Assembly (NCBI GenBank): GCA_019638625.1 | Contig: JAHBTK010000002.1 | Location: 372,001 to 436,000, forward strand | DNA: 64,000 nt | Source of the DNA: Chitinophagaceae bacterium | Lineage (GTDB): Bacteria > Bacteroidota > Bacteroidia > Chitinophagales > Chitinophagaceae | Reading direction: 5' to 3' | Shown: positions 18,205-27,776 of the stretch, piece after piece | Position numbering within the stretch: the stretch's first letter is position 1 | Layout of the letters: every line of letters starts with the position of its first letter | Notes under the pieces: model-generated | The model's database searches: none | What the model saw: only the letters and a program-made list of their open reading frames with translations | What the model was told of the DNA's origin: nothing | Translations under genes and position numbers: made by a program

Positions 18205-18954
18205 TTATTCACTTGCTTCTGTTACCAGCACTTCGTACAGGTTATGCTTCCGCATATAGTAGAACTGTCCCTTTCCCTTTTCGCAGATCTTCTCCAGGAA
18301 CTCAATGGTCTCCACATCATGCAGACTCCCCATCAAAATAATGCTCAGCGGAACGCCGGCTTTGTCATAGGTTTCTATTTTCTTCCGGATCTTTTTGCTG
18401 AGGTCAAACAGTCCGTCGGTAACCAGGACCAGTTTGGTTTTTCCCTGATAATGCCGGGTGCTGTCTACTATCTTATAGGCATCCAGCAGGGCGTCCTGTA
18501 CGTTTGTAGACCCTTTGGTGATGAGTGTGTCCACACTGGAAATAATGGTCTCCCTTTCAGTGGAAGGAACAAACTGCAAAATAATTTTTGCAGAGTCATT
18601 AAATGTAATTACAGACACCCGGTCTGATTCCCGCTGTAAATGCACCAGGTAGTGCAATCCTGTTTTCACACTGTCCAGGCGGCTTTCTTCCTTCATGGAA
18701 TTGGAAATATCCAGCAGGTAAATATTGTGGTGAGGCTCCGCGGCATTGATCGTTGCCAGCCTTCTCTGGTAAGTGGTATCGTTGAGGTCAATCACCGGTT
18801 TTGGAATAGTATCCGGATACTGCATTGTCGGGTAAACGATCCCGTTAGAAGACTTTGGCGAAATATAAGGTCCCGCATTGACCGGTGAAGTCGAAAAATT
18901 GACAAATGTCAACGCAAAAAGAAGCAATAAGACGTTGTTATAAAAATTCTTCAT
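18205..18954 (-). CDS. secreted von Willebrand factor A domain protein
   Basis: 249 residues with an N-terminal signal peptide (NVLLLLFALTFVNFSTSPVNA) and a vWA domain: MIDAS IYLLDISNSMKEES (DxSxS), ITKGSTNVQDALLDAY and LVLVTDGLFDLS. No membrane anchor follows, so it is predicted to be periplasmic or exported. vWA domains bind protein partners through a metal ion; the partner here is unknown. It stands alone, divergent from the acyl-CoA dehydrogenase gene. Confidence 0.85.
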   Translation of the reverse strand: MKNFYNNVLLLLFALTFVNFSTSPVNAGPYISPKSSNGIVYPTMQYPDTIPKPVIDLNDTTYQRRLATINAAEPHHNIYLLDISNSMKEESRLDSVKTGLHYLVHLQRESDRVSVITFNDSAKIILQFVPSTERETIISSVDTLITKGSTNVQDALLDAYKIVDSTRHYQGKTKLVLVTDGLFDLSKKIRKKIETYDKAGVPLSIILMGSLHDVETIEFLEKICEKGKGQFYYMRKHNLYEVLVTEASE

Positions 18955-19073
18955 AACACATTCGGGCTATCAGGTTGTTTAACGAAATTAAAATCATTAT
19001 CGTACAACAACCCAGGTATACCGCTTAATATTAACAGTTTTGAAAATATTAACGATCGTTAGTTTAAGTTGTA

Positions 19074-19081
19074 TATATTTG
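19074..19081 (+). promoter_or_regulatory. probable promoter -7 element for acyl-CoA dehydrogenase
   Basis: TATATTTG matches the Bacteroidetes -7 consensus TAnnTTTG and ends 19 bp before the ATG. No well-spaced TTG -33 element is evident, so confidence is moderate. Confidence 0.45.
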
Positions 19082-19100
19082 CTCGAAAAAAGTAAAACTC

Positions 19101-20255
19101 ATGCAGTTCCAGTTGAGCGAAGAACAGTTGATGATACAAAAAGCAGCCCGGGATTTTACTCAAACGCTCTGCCTGCCGGGTGTAATAGAAAGAGATGAAA
19201 AACAGGTTTTCCCCAAAGAACAGGTTTCAGCCCTGGCCGACCTGGGCTTTTTGGGCATGATGACAGATCCGCGGTATAGCGGCGGCGGGTTGGATACTAT
19301 CAGCTATGTGCTGGCGATGGAAGAGATCAGTAAAATAGACGCAAGTGTTAGTGTATGCATGAGCGTTAACAACAGCCTGGTGTGCTGGGGCCTGGAAAAA
19401 TTTGGCACCGAGGAACAAAAACAGCGGTACCTGGCGCCGCTGGCGCAGGGGAAAAAAGATGGAGAATTGTATATAGGCGCCTTTTTACTGAGCGAGCCCG
19501 AAGCTGGTAGTGACGCGACTTCGCAGCACACCACCGCCGAGGACAAAGGCGATCATTATTTGCTGAACGGTACCAAAAACTGGATCACCAATGGCAATAC
19601 GGCAAGTGTGTACCTGGTAATTGCCCAGACGGATCCAGGCAAGGGCAGCAAAGGGATCAATGTCTTTATAGTAGAAAAAAATTCGAAAGGTATTGTGGTG
19701 GGCGCTAAAGAGAATAAAATGGGGATAAGGGGCAGTGATACACATAGCATCATGTTCCAGGATGTGGTGGTTCCCAAAGCAAACCGCATAGGAGAGGACG
19801 GATTTGGATTTTCTTTTGCCATGAAAACCCTTGCCGGCGGAAGGATAGGGATAGCCGCGCAGGCCCTGGGCATAGCCTCCGGGGCATACGAACTGGCGCT
19901 GGCTTACTCTAAGCAAAGAAAAGCGTTCGGTACCGAAATCGCCCACCACCAGGCCATCCAGTTTAAGCTGGCCGATATGGCTACCAGGATAGAAGCCGCC
20001 CGCCTGCTGTGTCTGCGTGCAGCCTGGGATAAAGACAATCACAAAGATTATGCGCTCAGCAGCTCTATGGCAAAAGTATATGCTTCGGAGACCGCTATGT
20101 GGGTGACCACCGAAGCTGTGCAGATACATGGTGGCTACGGATATGTAAAAGAATACCATGTAGAACGGCTGATGCGTGATGCAAAGATCACCCAGATATA
20201 CGAAGGTACCAGCGAAGTACAGCGTATTGTGATAGGCAGAAGCATCCTGAAATAG
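19101..20255 (+). CDS. acyl-CoA dehydrogenase
   Basis: 384 residues, the usual length for short/medium-chain FAD-dependent acyl-CoA dehydrogenases, which oxidise acyl-CoA to trans-2-enoyl-CoA. Motifs: LSEPEAGSDATSQHTTA (FAD loop), NGTKNWITNG, GGRIGIAAQALGIASGAYELAL, QIHGGYGYVKEYHVERLMRDA, and the catalytic-base segment IYEGTSEVQRIVIGRSIL, where the glutamate of YEGT is the expected base. It looks like a butyryl-CoA-type enzyme. No electron-transfer flavoprotein gene is adjacent. Confidence 0.95.
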   Translation: MQFQLSEEQLMIQKAARDFTQTLCLPGVIERDEKQVFPKEQVSALADLGFLGMMTDPRYSGGGLDTISYVLAMEEISKIDASVSVCMSVNNSLVCWGLEKFGTEEQKQRYLAPLAQGKKDGELYIGAFLLSEPEAGSDATSQHTTAEDKGDHYLLNGTKNWITNGNTASVYLVIAQTDPGKGSKGINVFIVEKNSKGIVVGAKENKMGIRGSDTHSIMFQDVVVPKANRIGEDGFGFSFAMKTLAGGRIGIAAQALGIASGAYELALAYSKQRKAFGTEIAHHQAIQFKLADMATRIEAARLLCLRAAWDKDNHKDYALSSSMAKVYASETAMWVTTEAVQIHGGYGYVKEYHVERLMRDAKITQIYEGTSEVQRIVIGRSILK

Positions 20256-20359
20256 GCTTCCTGTTTGGTTTTTTAAATAGAAAATACTGACGATATTGAA
20301 TAACCGCTTATCTTGCATTGACTGTCAGTAGCAATTATTCATTTCAGCCAATATTCCTT

Positions 20360-21130
20360 ATGGGCATTCTGCAGCTTGAGAACCTTAAAAAAAACTATGG
20401 TGGGACCTACGTACTCAAAGGGATCAATCTTACTATAGACGAACCCCAGATAATCGGGTATATCGGCCCGAATGGAGCCGGAAAAAGTACTACTATCAAA
20501 ATTCTTACCGGAATTATAGAGGAGTTTGAAGGAAAGGTGACGGTGCTGGGTATGGATATCCGTAAAAATGCTATTGAAATAAAAAGACGGATCGGGTATA
20601 TCCCGGAAAATGCGGCCCTGTACGAAGTGCTCACTCCTTTGGAATATTTGTCTTTCACGGGCAGGTTGTATGGACTGGAAGAAGATGTGATCAAAAAGAA
20701 ATCATGGGAACTGTTGCGGTTGTTTGAATTGGCCGACAAGGCAGACATGCGAATGAACGGCTTCAGTAAGGGAATGCGGCAAAAAGTATTACTTATCTCC
20801 GGGTTGATGCATAACCCCGAAATTATCTTCCTGGATGAGCCCCTGAGCGGGTTGGATGCGAATGCCGTTATTTTGGTGAAAGAAATACTGGCACAATTAA
20901 AATTATCCGGCAAAACACTGTTCTACTCCTCGCATATAATGGATGTTGTGGAAAAGATCAGCGACCGGATAATAATCATCAGCAACGGCGAAGTGATCGC
21001 TGACGGCACCTTTGAGTCCCTGAGATCAACCGGGGACAAAGGTTCGCTGGAGAATATTTTCACCGCGCTTACAGGCGACGAGCAACACCAGACTACAGCC
21101 GAAGCTTTTATTGATGTTTTAAAAAGCTGA
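20360..21130 (+). CDS. ABC transporter ATP-binding protein
   Basis: 256 residues from ATG at 20360 (MGILQLENLKKNYGG); an in-frame TTG at 20318 lies upstream of the domain start. Walker A GPNGAGKSTT, signature GFSKGMRQKV, Walker B IIFLDEPLSGLD and the switch histidine in FYSSHIMDVVEK are all intact. The class is the ABC-2 type ATPase that pairs with a separate membrane protein. The next gene, 7 bp on, encodes that likely partner. Confidence 0.94.
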   Translation: MGILQLENLKKNYGGTYVLKGINLTIDEPQIIGYIGPNGAGKSTTIKILTGIIEEFEGKVTVLGMDIRKNAIEIKRRIGYIPENAALYEVLTPLEYLSFTGRLYGLEEDVIKKKSWELLRLFELADKADMRMNGFSKGMRQKVLLISGLMHNPEIIFLDEPLSGLDANAVILVKEILAQLKLSGKTLFYSSHIMDVVEKISDRIIIISNGEVIADGTFESLRSTGDKGSLENIFTALTGDEQHQTTAEAFIDVLKS

Positions 21131-21137
21131 TGCGGTT

Positions 21138-22799
21138 ATGGAAAACTGGTTGCTGAAATTGGTACATCTTTTTGATTTTTTCTTTAAAAAACAGGGCATC
21201 GATCTGCCCCGGATGTACACCATTGTGCAAACCAAACTTGTAATGGACAAGCGGCGCGTATTCCTGAACTGGCGGCAGGGAGCACAATCGGAAAACAGTA
21301 ACCATCTCCGGATCGTTCTTGCCATGTATGTTTTTATCAGCCTCTTTATCAGTGTCGCTATATATTCGGAGTTCCCTTTTCTTTTTTCGATGATGCTTTT
21401 CCACGCCTATGTCATTTTTATGATGGCAATGGTATTGATAACCGATTTTTCCAGTGTGGTGCTGGATACAACAGATAACCAGATCATCCTGCCCAAGCCG
21501 GTAGATGGCAAAACACTGTTTATGGCAAGGCAGGTACACATCCTGCTATACCTGCTGCTGTTCACCACCGCCATGACCTTTATTCCACTGATATCAATCG
21601 GGATAAAGTTTGGCCTGCTCACCGCGCTGGTGTCGCTGGTCACCGTATTTCTCTGCGTGCTGTTAGCGGTATTTGCCACCTATTATTTTTATCTCCTGGC
21701 GCTGCGCTTCAGCAGTGAAAAAAGGGTGAAAGACATCATAACATGGTTCCAGATCGTGCTGACTGTTTTTTTTGCCATAGGTTATCAACTGATCCTGCGT
21801 TTCATCGACCTGGATGACATATCCGGTAGTTTTGAACTTAGCTGGTACTCCTGGCTGCTGCCGCCGGTATGGATGTCCTATACAGTGGAAGCCGTGCACC
21901 TGCTGAATTTCGACAGCATACACCTGCTGATGATATTGCTGGCTTTCTGTGTACCGGTCCTACTTTATTGGGTACTTACCAAATATCTTTCCCCACGGTT
22001 TGCCACTACCCTGTCTTCCCTCAATACCGAACACAACGCCAAACCTCCATCTTCTTCCATCCCTGGCAGATCCGGCTGGGCAGAAAAGTTGTCTCCCTTT
22101 TTTACAAGAGAGCCTATCGGCAAGGCTGGCTTCGAAAATACCTGGAAAATAACGAGCAGGGACAAGTCTTTTAAGCTTCATTTCTATCCTTCGCTGGCAT
22201 ACATTTTTGTGTTCATCTTCATTTTTGTGTTCAACGCCGGAAAGGATGTGGAAGCCTCATGGAATATTTTAAGCACCACCAACAAATTTCTCTGGTTTAT
22301 TTATCTTCCGATGTTTACGGTTGCCAACGGCATCCTGTTTGTTACCTTCAATGAAAACTTCGCGGCATCCTGGATTTATCACAGCACCCCGCTTAAAAAG
22401 CCCGGGCAGATCATCCTTGGCTCCTGGCTGGCGCTCCTGATAAAATATTTTTTCCCGGTCTATTTCCTGATGTTTCTCATAAGCGTTTATATCTGGGGCT
22501 GGCAGGTCGCAGACGATTTTGTGTTCGGGCTGGCAAACGACTACCTGTGTTACCTGATATTAGGCTACCTGAATAAACAATACCTTCCTTTTTCCCGGCA
22601 GCCCAGCAGCCGCCAGCAGGCAGGCAGGTTCCTGCTCGCGCTTATGCAGATGGTAATTGTGGGGGTCATGGTATTACTGCACCTGCTGGTGATCAAACAA
22701 CCTTCCTTATTTTATATAGTTTTGGCCGCCATCCTGATAATATGCTGGCTGCTGGAAAAATATATTGCCAACCTGAGCTGGAATAAAATCTCTGTGTAG
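21138..22799 (+). CDS. multi-pass membrane protein, probable ABC permease partner
   Basis: 553 residues with roughly a dozen hydrophobic helices (for example FISLFISVAIYSEFPFLFSM, VTVFLCVLLAVFATYYFYLL, VFIFIFVFNAGKDVEASW). It has a cytosolic N-terminal helix region and a loop near residues 300-340. No enzymatic motif is seen. Its place 7 bp after the ABC ATPase and 2 bp before the YggS gene suggests one operon and a permease role, but the substrate is unknown. Confidence 0.8.
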   Translation: MENWLLKLVHLFDFFFKKQGIDLPRMYTIVQTKLVMDKRRVFLNWRQGAQSENSNHLRIVLAMYVFISLFISVAIYSEFPFLFSMMLFHAYVIFMMAMVLITDFSSVVLDTTDNQIILPKPVDGKTLFMARQVHILLYLLLFTTAMTFIPLISIGIKFGLLTALVSLVTVFLCVLLAVFATYYFYLLALRFSSEKRVKDIITWFQIVLTVFFAIGYQLILRFIDLDDISGSFELSWYSWLLPPVWMSYTVEAVHLLNFDSIHLLMILLAFCVPVLLYWVLTKYLSPRFATTLSSLNTEHNAKPPSSSIPGRSGWAEKLSPFFTREPIGKAGFENTWKITSRDKSFKLHFYPSLAYIFVFIFIFVFNAGKDVEASWNILSTTNKFLWFIYLPMFTVANGILFVTFNENFAASWIYHSTPLKKPGQIILGSWLALLIKYFFPVYFLMFLISVYIWGWQVADDFVFGLANDYLCYLILGYLNKQYLPFSRQPSSRQQAGRFLLALMQMVIVGVMVLLHLLVIKQPSLFYIVLAAILIICWLLEKYIANLSWNKISV

Positions 22800-22801
22800 A
22801 C

Positions 22802-23461
22802 ATGTCAATTAACCTGGAAGCATATACGAAAATTGTAGTAGAGCTGAAAGAAAAAAAAGCCACCCTGGTAGCCGTTTCAAAAACCAAACCGGTAAGTGAT
22901 ATCCGGCAATTATATGACCAGGGCCAGCGCGACTTCGGGGAAAACTACGTGCAGGAGCTTGTGGAAAAGCAATCTGCATTGCCGGCAGATATCCGCTGGC
23001 ATTTTATTGGTCACCTGCAAAGCAATAAAGTAAAATTCATTGCTCCGTTTGTACACCTGATCCATGGCATAGACAGTTTGAAGCTGTTAAAAGAGGTAGA
23101 CAAACAGGCAGTTAAAAACAACAGGATGATCAGTGTGTTGCTGCAGGTGCATATTGCTACCGAAGAAACCAAGTTCGGCTTTAATGAAAAAGAGCTGACA
23201 GCGGCTTTGCAGGAGGCCGGACAACTGAAAAACGTGACGATAAAAGGTTTGATGGGAATGGCCTCTTTTACAGATAATGTATTCCAGGTAGAAAAGGAGT
23301 TTGGTTATCTCTTCGGACTGTATAAAAAACTGCAGGCTTCTCACCCCATATTTACTACATTGTCCATGGGTATGAGTGGCGATTACAAAACCGCCATTAC
23401 CTATGGCAGCAATATGGTGCGTATTGGCAGCCTGCTGTTTGGGGCAAGAAATTATGGCTAA
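22802..23461 (+). CDS. YggS/PROSC family PLP homeostasis protein
   Basis: 219 residues. The PLP-lysine segment is LVAVSKTKPVSDIRQLYDQG, followed by FGENYVQELVEKQ, WHFIGHLQSNKVK, GLMGMASFTDN and LSMGMSGDYKTAITYGSNMVRIGSLLFG. The family carries free PLP and affects vitamin B6 and amino-acid balance; it has no known catalytic turnover. It is tightly packed after the ABC permease. Its stop codon lies in the left arm of a strong hairpin. Confidence 0.94.
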   Translation: MSINLEAYTKIVVELKEKKATLVAVSKTKPVSDIRQLYDQGQRDFGENYVQELVEKQSALPADIRWHFIGHLQSNKVKFIAPFVHLIHGIDSLKLLKEVDKQAVKNNRMISVLLQVHIATEETKFGFNEKELTAALQEAGQLKNVTIKGLMGMASFTDNVFQVEKEFGYLFGLYKKLQASHPIFTTLSMGMSGDYKTAITYGSNMVRIGSLLFGARNYG

Positions 23462-23497
23462 CAGTTATGCCGCAACAAGCGGCTGCACAACTGTTAG
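23458..23497. terminator. nested hairpin between convergent yggS and ridA genes
   Basis: The outer stem is CTAACAGTT (23458-23466) with AACTGTTAG (23489-23497). The inner stem is GCCGC (23469-23473) with GCGGC (23479-23483). It sits exactly between two convergent genes. There is no T-run, so it may act as a transcript 3'-end stabiliser rather than a classical intrinsic terminator. Confidence 0.6.
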
Positions 23498-23512
23498 TCC
23501 AAACAGCAACAG

Positions 23513-23893
23513 CTATCTTGCTGCTATCACACTTATTTCTACATTCACATTCCTGGGGAGTCCTTTTACCGCAACGGTTTCTCTTGCAGGATAGTTACCG
23601 TTGAAATATTTACCATACACCTCATTCACGGTACTGAACAACGACATGTCTGTCAGGAAAATAGTGGTCTTCACTACCTGGTCGAACCCGAAACCGGCCT
23701 CGGACAATACCGCCTGCAGGTTTTTCATCACCTGTTCAGCTTCCTCCGCCACATTGGTGGCGTCAATCGTATTGGTATCCGGGTTGATAGGGACCTGCCC
23801 TGATACGTATAACAAATTTCCCGTAAGCACTGCCTGGCTGTAAGGCCCTATAGGGCTGGGAGCCATCGAAGTATTAATAATGGTCTTGCTCAT
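23513..23893 (-). CDS. ridA: RidA family imine/enamine deaminase
   Basis: 126 residues, full length for RidA. It begins APSPIGPYSQAVLTGNLLYVSGQVPI and ends ARETVAVKGLPRNVNVEISVIA, with the substrate-binding arginine in ARETV. RidA trims reactive 2-aminoacrylate from PLP enzymes. That fits loosely with the PLP-carrying YggS gene convergent to it. Confidence 0.95.
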   Translation of the reverse strand: MSKTIINTSMAPSPIGPYSQAVLTGNLLYVSGQVPINPDTNTIDATNVAEEAEQVMKNLQAVLSEAGFGFDQVVKTTIFLTDMSLFSTVNEVYGKYFNGNYPARETVAVKGLPRNVNVEISVIAAR

Positions 23894-24042
23894 ATCATAA
23901 AAATTTTAACCTGTGGCAAAGTTGCCGGGTTTTAGCGAAAAATAAAAACAGAACTTCTCGTTCCTCTCAGTGGTATGAACCGGCAGCTATTCCCGGATTT
24001 CTTCCCGTTTTTGTTTACATAAATCATTTTTTATATTATCGC

Positions 24043-24050
24043 TACATTTG
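24043..24050 (+). promoter_or_regulatory. probable promoter -7 element for PhnA-like gene
   Basis: TACATTTG fits TAnnTTTG and lies 24 bp before the ATG. The nearest upstream TTG (24011-24013) is too far away to be a normal -33 element. Confidence 0.4.
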
Positions 24051-24074
24051 CTCACTTTCAAACAAATACATTCC

Positions 24075-24632
24075 ATGTCTATCAACACACAACTCAATGA
24101 CCGTTCGCAGGGCACATGTGAGCTTTGCAATGCAGCGCCCGCACTTCATGAATACACCGTAAGTCCGAAAAAAGATGATGCCATTCAAAACCAGGTAGCC
24201 GTATGCGATACCTGCCTGAATATGATTGACACACCTGGCCAGGGCGCTTACTGGGGCTTCCTGGAAGGCACTATCTGGAACCCGGAACCTTCTATCCAGG
24301 CATTGAGCTACCGGATCCTGCAATCTTATAAAGATGAAGATTGGGCGAATAATATTATCAGTTCGGTGGAGTTGGATGAAAATACGGTTCAATGGGCAAT
24401 GAGTGCATTTGAAGTGGCCGATGTACACAAGGATGCTTATGGCAACCTGCTGGAAAATGGGGATACCGTTGTATTAACCCAAGCATTGAATGTAAAAGGC
24501 GCCAGCTTTACTGCCGCTAAAGGAACCGTCGTAAAGAAAATTCGCCTGGTGGCTGACAATACCGACCAGATAGAAGGCAAAATCAATGAACAGACCATTG
24601 TTATCCTTACCAAATATGTAAAGAAAGGATAA
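24075..24632 (+). CDS. PhnA/YjdM-like zinc-ribbon protein
   Basis: 185 residues from ATG at 24075. An N-terminal zinc ribbon (CELC ... CDTC, two CxxC pairs about 30 residues apart) is followed by the PhnA C-terminal domain (DAYGNLLENGDTVVLTQALNVKG, GTVVKKIRLV). Despite the family name, it has no proven phosphonate-degrading role, and no phn gene is adjacent. Probably a soluble metal-binding protein of unknown role. Confidence 0.88.
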   Translation: MSINTQLNDRSQGTCELCNAAPALHEYTVSPKKDDAIQNQVAVCDTCLNMIDTPGQGAYWGFLEGTIWNPEPSIQALSYRILQSYKDEDWANNIISSVELDENTVQWAMSAFEVADVHKDAYGNLLENGDTVVLTQALNVKGASFTAAKGTVVKKIRLVADNTDQIEGKINEQTIVILTKYVKKG

Positions 24633-24703
24633 CAAGGAAGGAATATCCCGCTATCAAAGATCGAATTGAACAATATAATTGAGTATTATCCTGGCTGACC
24701 AGT

Positions 24704-25429
24704 ATGAAAGCATATGTAATTGGTGATATTCATGGCGGATTAAAAGCATTGGAACAGGTACTTGAAAAAGCAAACCCTTCCCCTGACAGCAAATTGATTT
24801 TCCTGGGAGACTACGTGGATGGCTGGGGTCAATCTGCCCAGGTGATCGACTATCTCATCCGCTTGTCCGGCACAATGGAATGTGTGTTCATCAAAGGGAA
24901 TCATGATGTATGGTGCGAGGAGTGGCTCCGCACGGGATATGCCAACCAGGTGTGGCTGATGCATGGAGGAAAGGAAACAATTAGCAGCTACAAAAATATG
25001 GACGGGCAAACACGGCATATCCATCTCAACTGGCTGGAACAGATGAAATATTTTGACCGGGACGAAAAAGACAGGCTTTTTATTCACGCAGGATTCACCT
25101 CCATGCATGGCCCCGAGAGGGAATTCCTGTCCGATAACTTTACCTGGGACAGAACACTATGGGAAATGGCCATCACCATGGACAAAAAGATAAACAGGGA
25201 CTCCCTTCTGTTCCCGAAAAGGCTGAAACTGTTCAGAGAAATCTTTATCGGCCACACGCCCACACTTTATTATGATACCACCACTCCCATGCAGGGATGT
25301 AATGTGTGGAATCTTGATACCGGGGCCGCGTTTAAAGGAAAACTCACGATCATGGATATCGATTCAAAAAAGTACTGGCAAAGCGATCCTGTGTGGCAGC
25401 TATATCCGGGTGAGCGGGGAAGAAACTAA
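24704..25429 (+). CDS. calcineurin-like metallophosphoesterase (PPP-type phosphatase)
   Basis: 241 residues. The dinuclear metal-binding motifs appear in order: GDIHGG, FLGDYVDGWG, IKGNHDVW, and GHTPTLYY, with a further HAGF histidine. Such PPP-family enzymes dephosphorylate proteins or small molecules such as diadenosine tetraphosphate; which one applies is not evident. Single gene, 71 bp after the PhnA-like gene. Confidence 0.9.
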   Translation: MKAYVIGDIHGGLKALEQVLEKANPSPDSKLIFLGDYVDGWGQSAQVIDYLIRLSGTMECVFIKGNHDVWCEEWLRTGYANQVWLMHGGKETISSYKNMDGQTRHIHLNWLEQMKYFDRDEKDRLFIHAGFTSMHGPEREFLSDNFTWDRTLWEMAITMDKKINRDSLLFPKRLKLFREIFIGHTPTLYYDTTTPMQGCNVWNLDTGAAFKGKLTIMDIDSKKYWQSDPVWQLYPGERGRN

Positions 25430-25578
25430 TACCATATGTTTCCAATAAAACGATGCATTATTTTTCGCAGCTATGCTACTAAATATTCATTGGTTCCTCC
25501 TTCAGCGGACAGGATATCCTTTTATTCATTACATATTACGCTTAACTTAACAGCCGAAATTTCCCTTTTTGGTTTTCG

Positions 25579-25586
25579 TATTTTTG
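25579..25586 (+). promoter_or_regulatory. probable promoter -7 element for recG
   Basis: TATTTTTG fits TAnnTTTG. It would place transcription start near 25593, upstream of the conserved recG N-terminal codons that begin about 25625. No convincing -33 TTG was found. Confidence 0.45.
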
Positions 25587-25657
25587 TAAATAAATTGTAA
25601 GCAGCTATCAGTTATCCAGGTTCCATATTATTAAGTCCGATAGAATACCTGAAAGGA

Positions 25658-27718
25658 GTGGGTCCCGTGAAAGGCGACCTGCTTAAAAAGGAGTTGGATA
25701 TTTTTACTTTTTACGATCTGCTTCAACATTTTCCCTACCGGCATATCGACAAAACTGAAATAAGGAAAATAAATGAGATCACGCCGGCTACTGAATATAT
25801 ACAGGTTGCAGGCAAAATTATCTCCAGCGAAGTAATCGGCGAAAGAAGAGGAAAAAGGCTGGTAGCAGAGTTGACCGACGGAACCGGAACGCTTGAGTTG
25901 GTATGGTTCCAGGGCATCAACTGGGTAGAAAAAAATATCCGTCCGGGAGAACAACTACTGGTTTTCGGGAAAATATCGTTTTTTATGGGAAGCCCCCAGA
26001 TCACTCATCCCGAGACAGAAATATATACCCCGGAAAAAAGCGACGGCAAAAAGTTCCTGGAGCCGGTATACCCCACAACAGAAAAGCTAAAAGTAAGGGG
26101 ACTGAACGGAAGACAGATCGGCAAGCTGGTATTTACACTGCTGGAAATGCTGCAGGAAAAAGATATGCCAGAAAATATACCGGATCATATTTTATCGCCG
26201 CTTCAGTTCCCCTCCCGCTACAAAGCATACAACGACATCCATTTCCCTTCCGACAATATAGTGTACGAAAGTGCCCTGGACCGGCTTAAATTTGAGGAGC
26301 TTTTCATAGCGCAGGTACGGCTGCATCTTTTAAAGCTAAACCGCCACCGCTATACAAAGGGTATTGTTTTTAAAGAGGTAGGCAACCTGTTCAATACTTT
26401 TTATCACGACTATCTTCCTTTCCGGCTAACCGGCGCTCAAAAAAAAGTGCTGAAAGAGATCCGTCAGGATACCGCCCGTGGCTACCAGATGAACCGGCTG
26501 CTGCAGGGAGATGTGGGAAGTGGAAAAACAATCGTCGCCCTCCTTAGTATGCTGCTGGCGGCAGACAACGGGTTTCAGAGCTGCCTGATGGCGCCCACCG
26601 AAATATTGGCCCAACAACATTTTCAGAATATCAGCTCATTGCTTAAAGATATGCCCGTAGCAACAGCCCTGCTTACCGGCTCTACCCGGAAGGCGGAACG
26701 AAATAAAATTCTCACCAAGGTTGCGGAAGGCAAAACTCACCTGCTGATAGGTACTCATGCGTTGCTGGAAGACCAGGTTCAGTTCCATAATCTGGGGCTG
26801 GCAATAGTAGATGAACAGCATCGTTTCGGAGTAGCCCAGCGGGCAAAACTATGGTCGAAAAATGAGGTGCCGCCGCATGTGCTGGTGATGACAGCCACAC
26901 CTATTCCCCGCACCCTGGCAATGACGGCTTACGGAGACCTCGACTACAGCGTGATGGATGAACTGCCCCCGGGACGTCAGGCAATCACTACCGTTCACCG
27001 TTATGATGACGCCCGATCGCAGGTAATGGATTTCATAAAAGCGGAAATCAAAAAAGGCAGGCAGGCCTATATCATTTTTCCGTTAATAGAAGAAAGCTCC
27101 AAACTCGCGTATGAAGACCTGATGAAAGGTTATGAAAATGTGAAAGCGTACTTCCCGGAACCTCCCTACTGGATTAGCATGGTACATGGTAGAATGCCCA
27201 CCGAACAAAAAGAGGTGAATATGCAACGTTTTGTACAAAACGATACTCAGATCATGGTCTCTACCACCGTGATAGAGGTAGGAGTGAATGTGCCCAATGC
27301 CTCGGTAATGGTGATAGAAAGCGCCGAAAAATTCGGGCTCTCCCAGTTACACCAGCTTCGTGGCCGGGTGGGTCGCGGAGCCGATAAAAGCTACTGTATT
27401 CTTCTTTCCGGAAAAAAACTAACGGCTGACGCGAGAGAACGCATTAAAATCATGTGTGCCACTACAGACGGTTTTGTTATTGCAGAAAAAGACCTCGAAT
27501 TAAGGGGTCCGGGAGATATTGAGGGAACCCGGCAAAGCGGAATGCTTAATTTTAAGCTGGCAAGCATTGTAAAAGATAAACATATGGTAGATTTAGCTAA
27601 AGAAAAAGCCGAATTTTTACTCAAAGAAGATGCAGACTTAAGCACTTCAGTTAACTTGAAGTTAAAAAACTTTTTGATGCAGCAAAAAGGACAAACCTTG
27701 TGGAGTAAGATCTCGTAA
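25658..27718 (+). CDS. recG: ATP-dependent DNA helicase RecG
   Basis: 686 residues from the first canonical start, GTG at 25658. RecG is a superfamily 2 helicase that regresses stalled replication forks and branch-migrates Holliday junctions. The N-terminal wedge/OB domain is followed by Walker A LLQGDVGSGKTIVALL, box II VDEQHRFGV, MTATPIPRTLAMT, VIEVGVNVPNA, and QLRGRVGRGADKSYC with the TRG region. The frame stays open upstream and encodes LLSPIEYLKG, the conserved RecG start, but has no ATG, GTG or TTG there. The real start may be ATA at 25625 (697 residues). Confidence 0.96.
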   Translation: MGPVKGDLLKKELDIFTFYDLLQHFPYRHIDKTEIRKINEITPATEYIQVAGKIISSEVIGERRGKRLVAELTDGTGTLELVWFQGINWVEKNIRPGEQLLVFGKISFFMGSPQITHPETEIYTPEKSDGKKFLEPVYPTTEKLKVRGLNGRQIGKLVFTLLEMLQEKDMPENIPDHILSPLQFPSRYKAYNDIHFPSDNIVYESALDRLKFEELFIAQVRLHLLKLNRHRYTKGIVFKEVGNLFNTFYHDYLPFRLTGAQKKVLKEIRQDTARGYQMNRLLQGDVGSGKTIVALLSMLLAADNGFQSCLMAPTEILAQQHFQNISSLLKDMPVATALLTGSTRKAERNKILTKVAEGKTHLLIGTHALLEDQVQFHNLGLAIVDEQHRFGVAQRAKLWSKNEVPPHVLVMTATPIPRTLAMTAYGDLDYSVMDELPPGRQAITTVHRYDDARSQVMDFIKAEIKKGRQAYIIFPLIEESSKLAYEDLMKGYENVKAYFPEPPYWISMVHGRMPTEQKEVNMQRFVQNDTQIMVSTTVIEVGVNVPNASVMVIESAEKFGLSQLHQLRGRVGRGADKSYCILLSGKKLTADARERIKIMCATTDGFVIAEKDLELRGPGDIEGTRQSGMLNFKLASIVKDKHMVDLAKEKAEFLLKEDADLSTSVNLKLKNFLMQQKGQTLWSKIS

Positions 27719-27776
27719 ATATACCTGTAAGGGGTAAATTCGTTGTTATATCTGTACTAAAATAAATAGCATCCAA

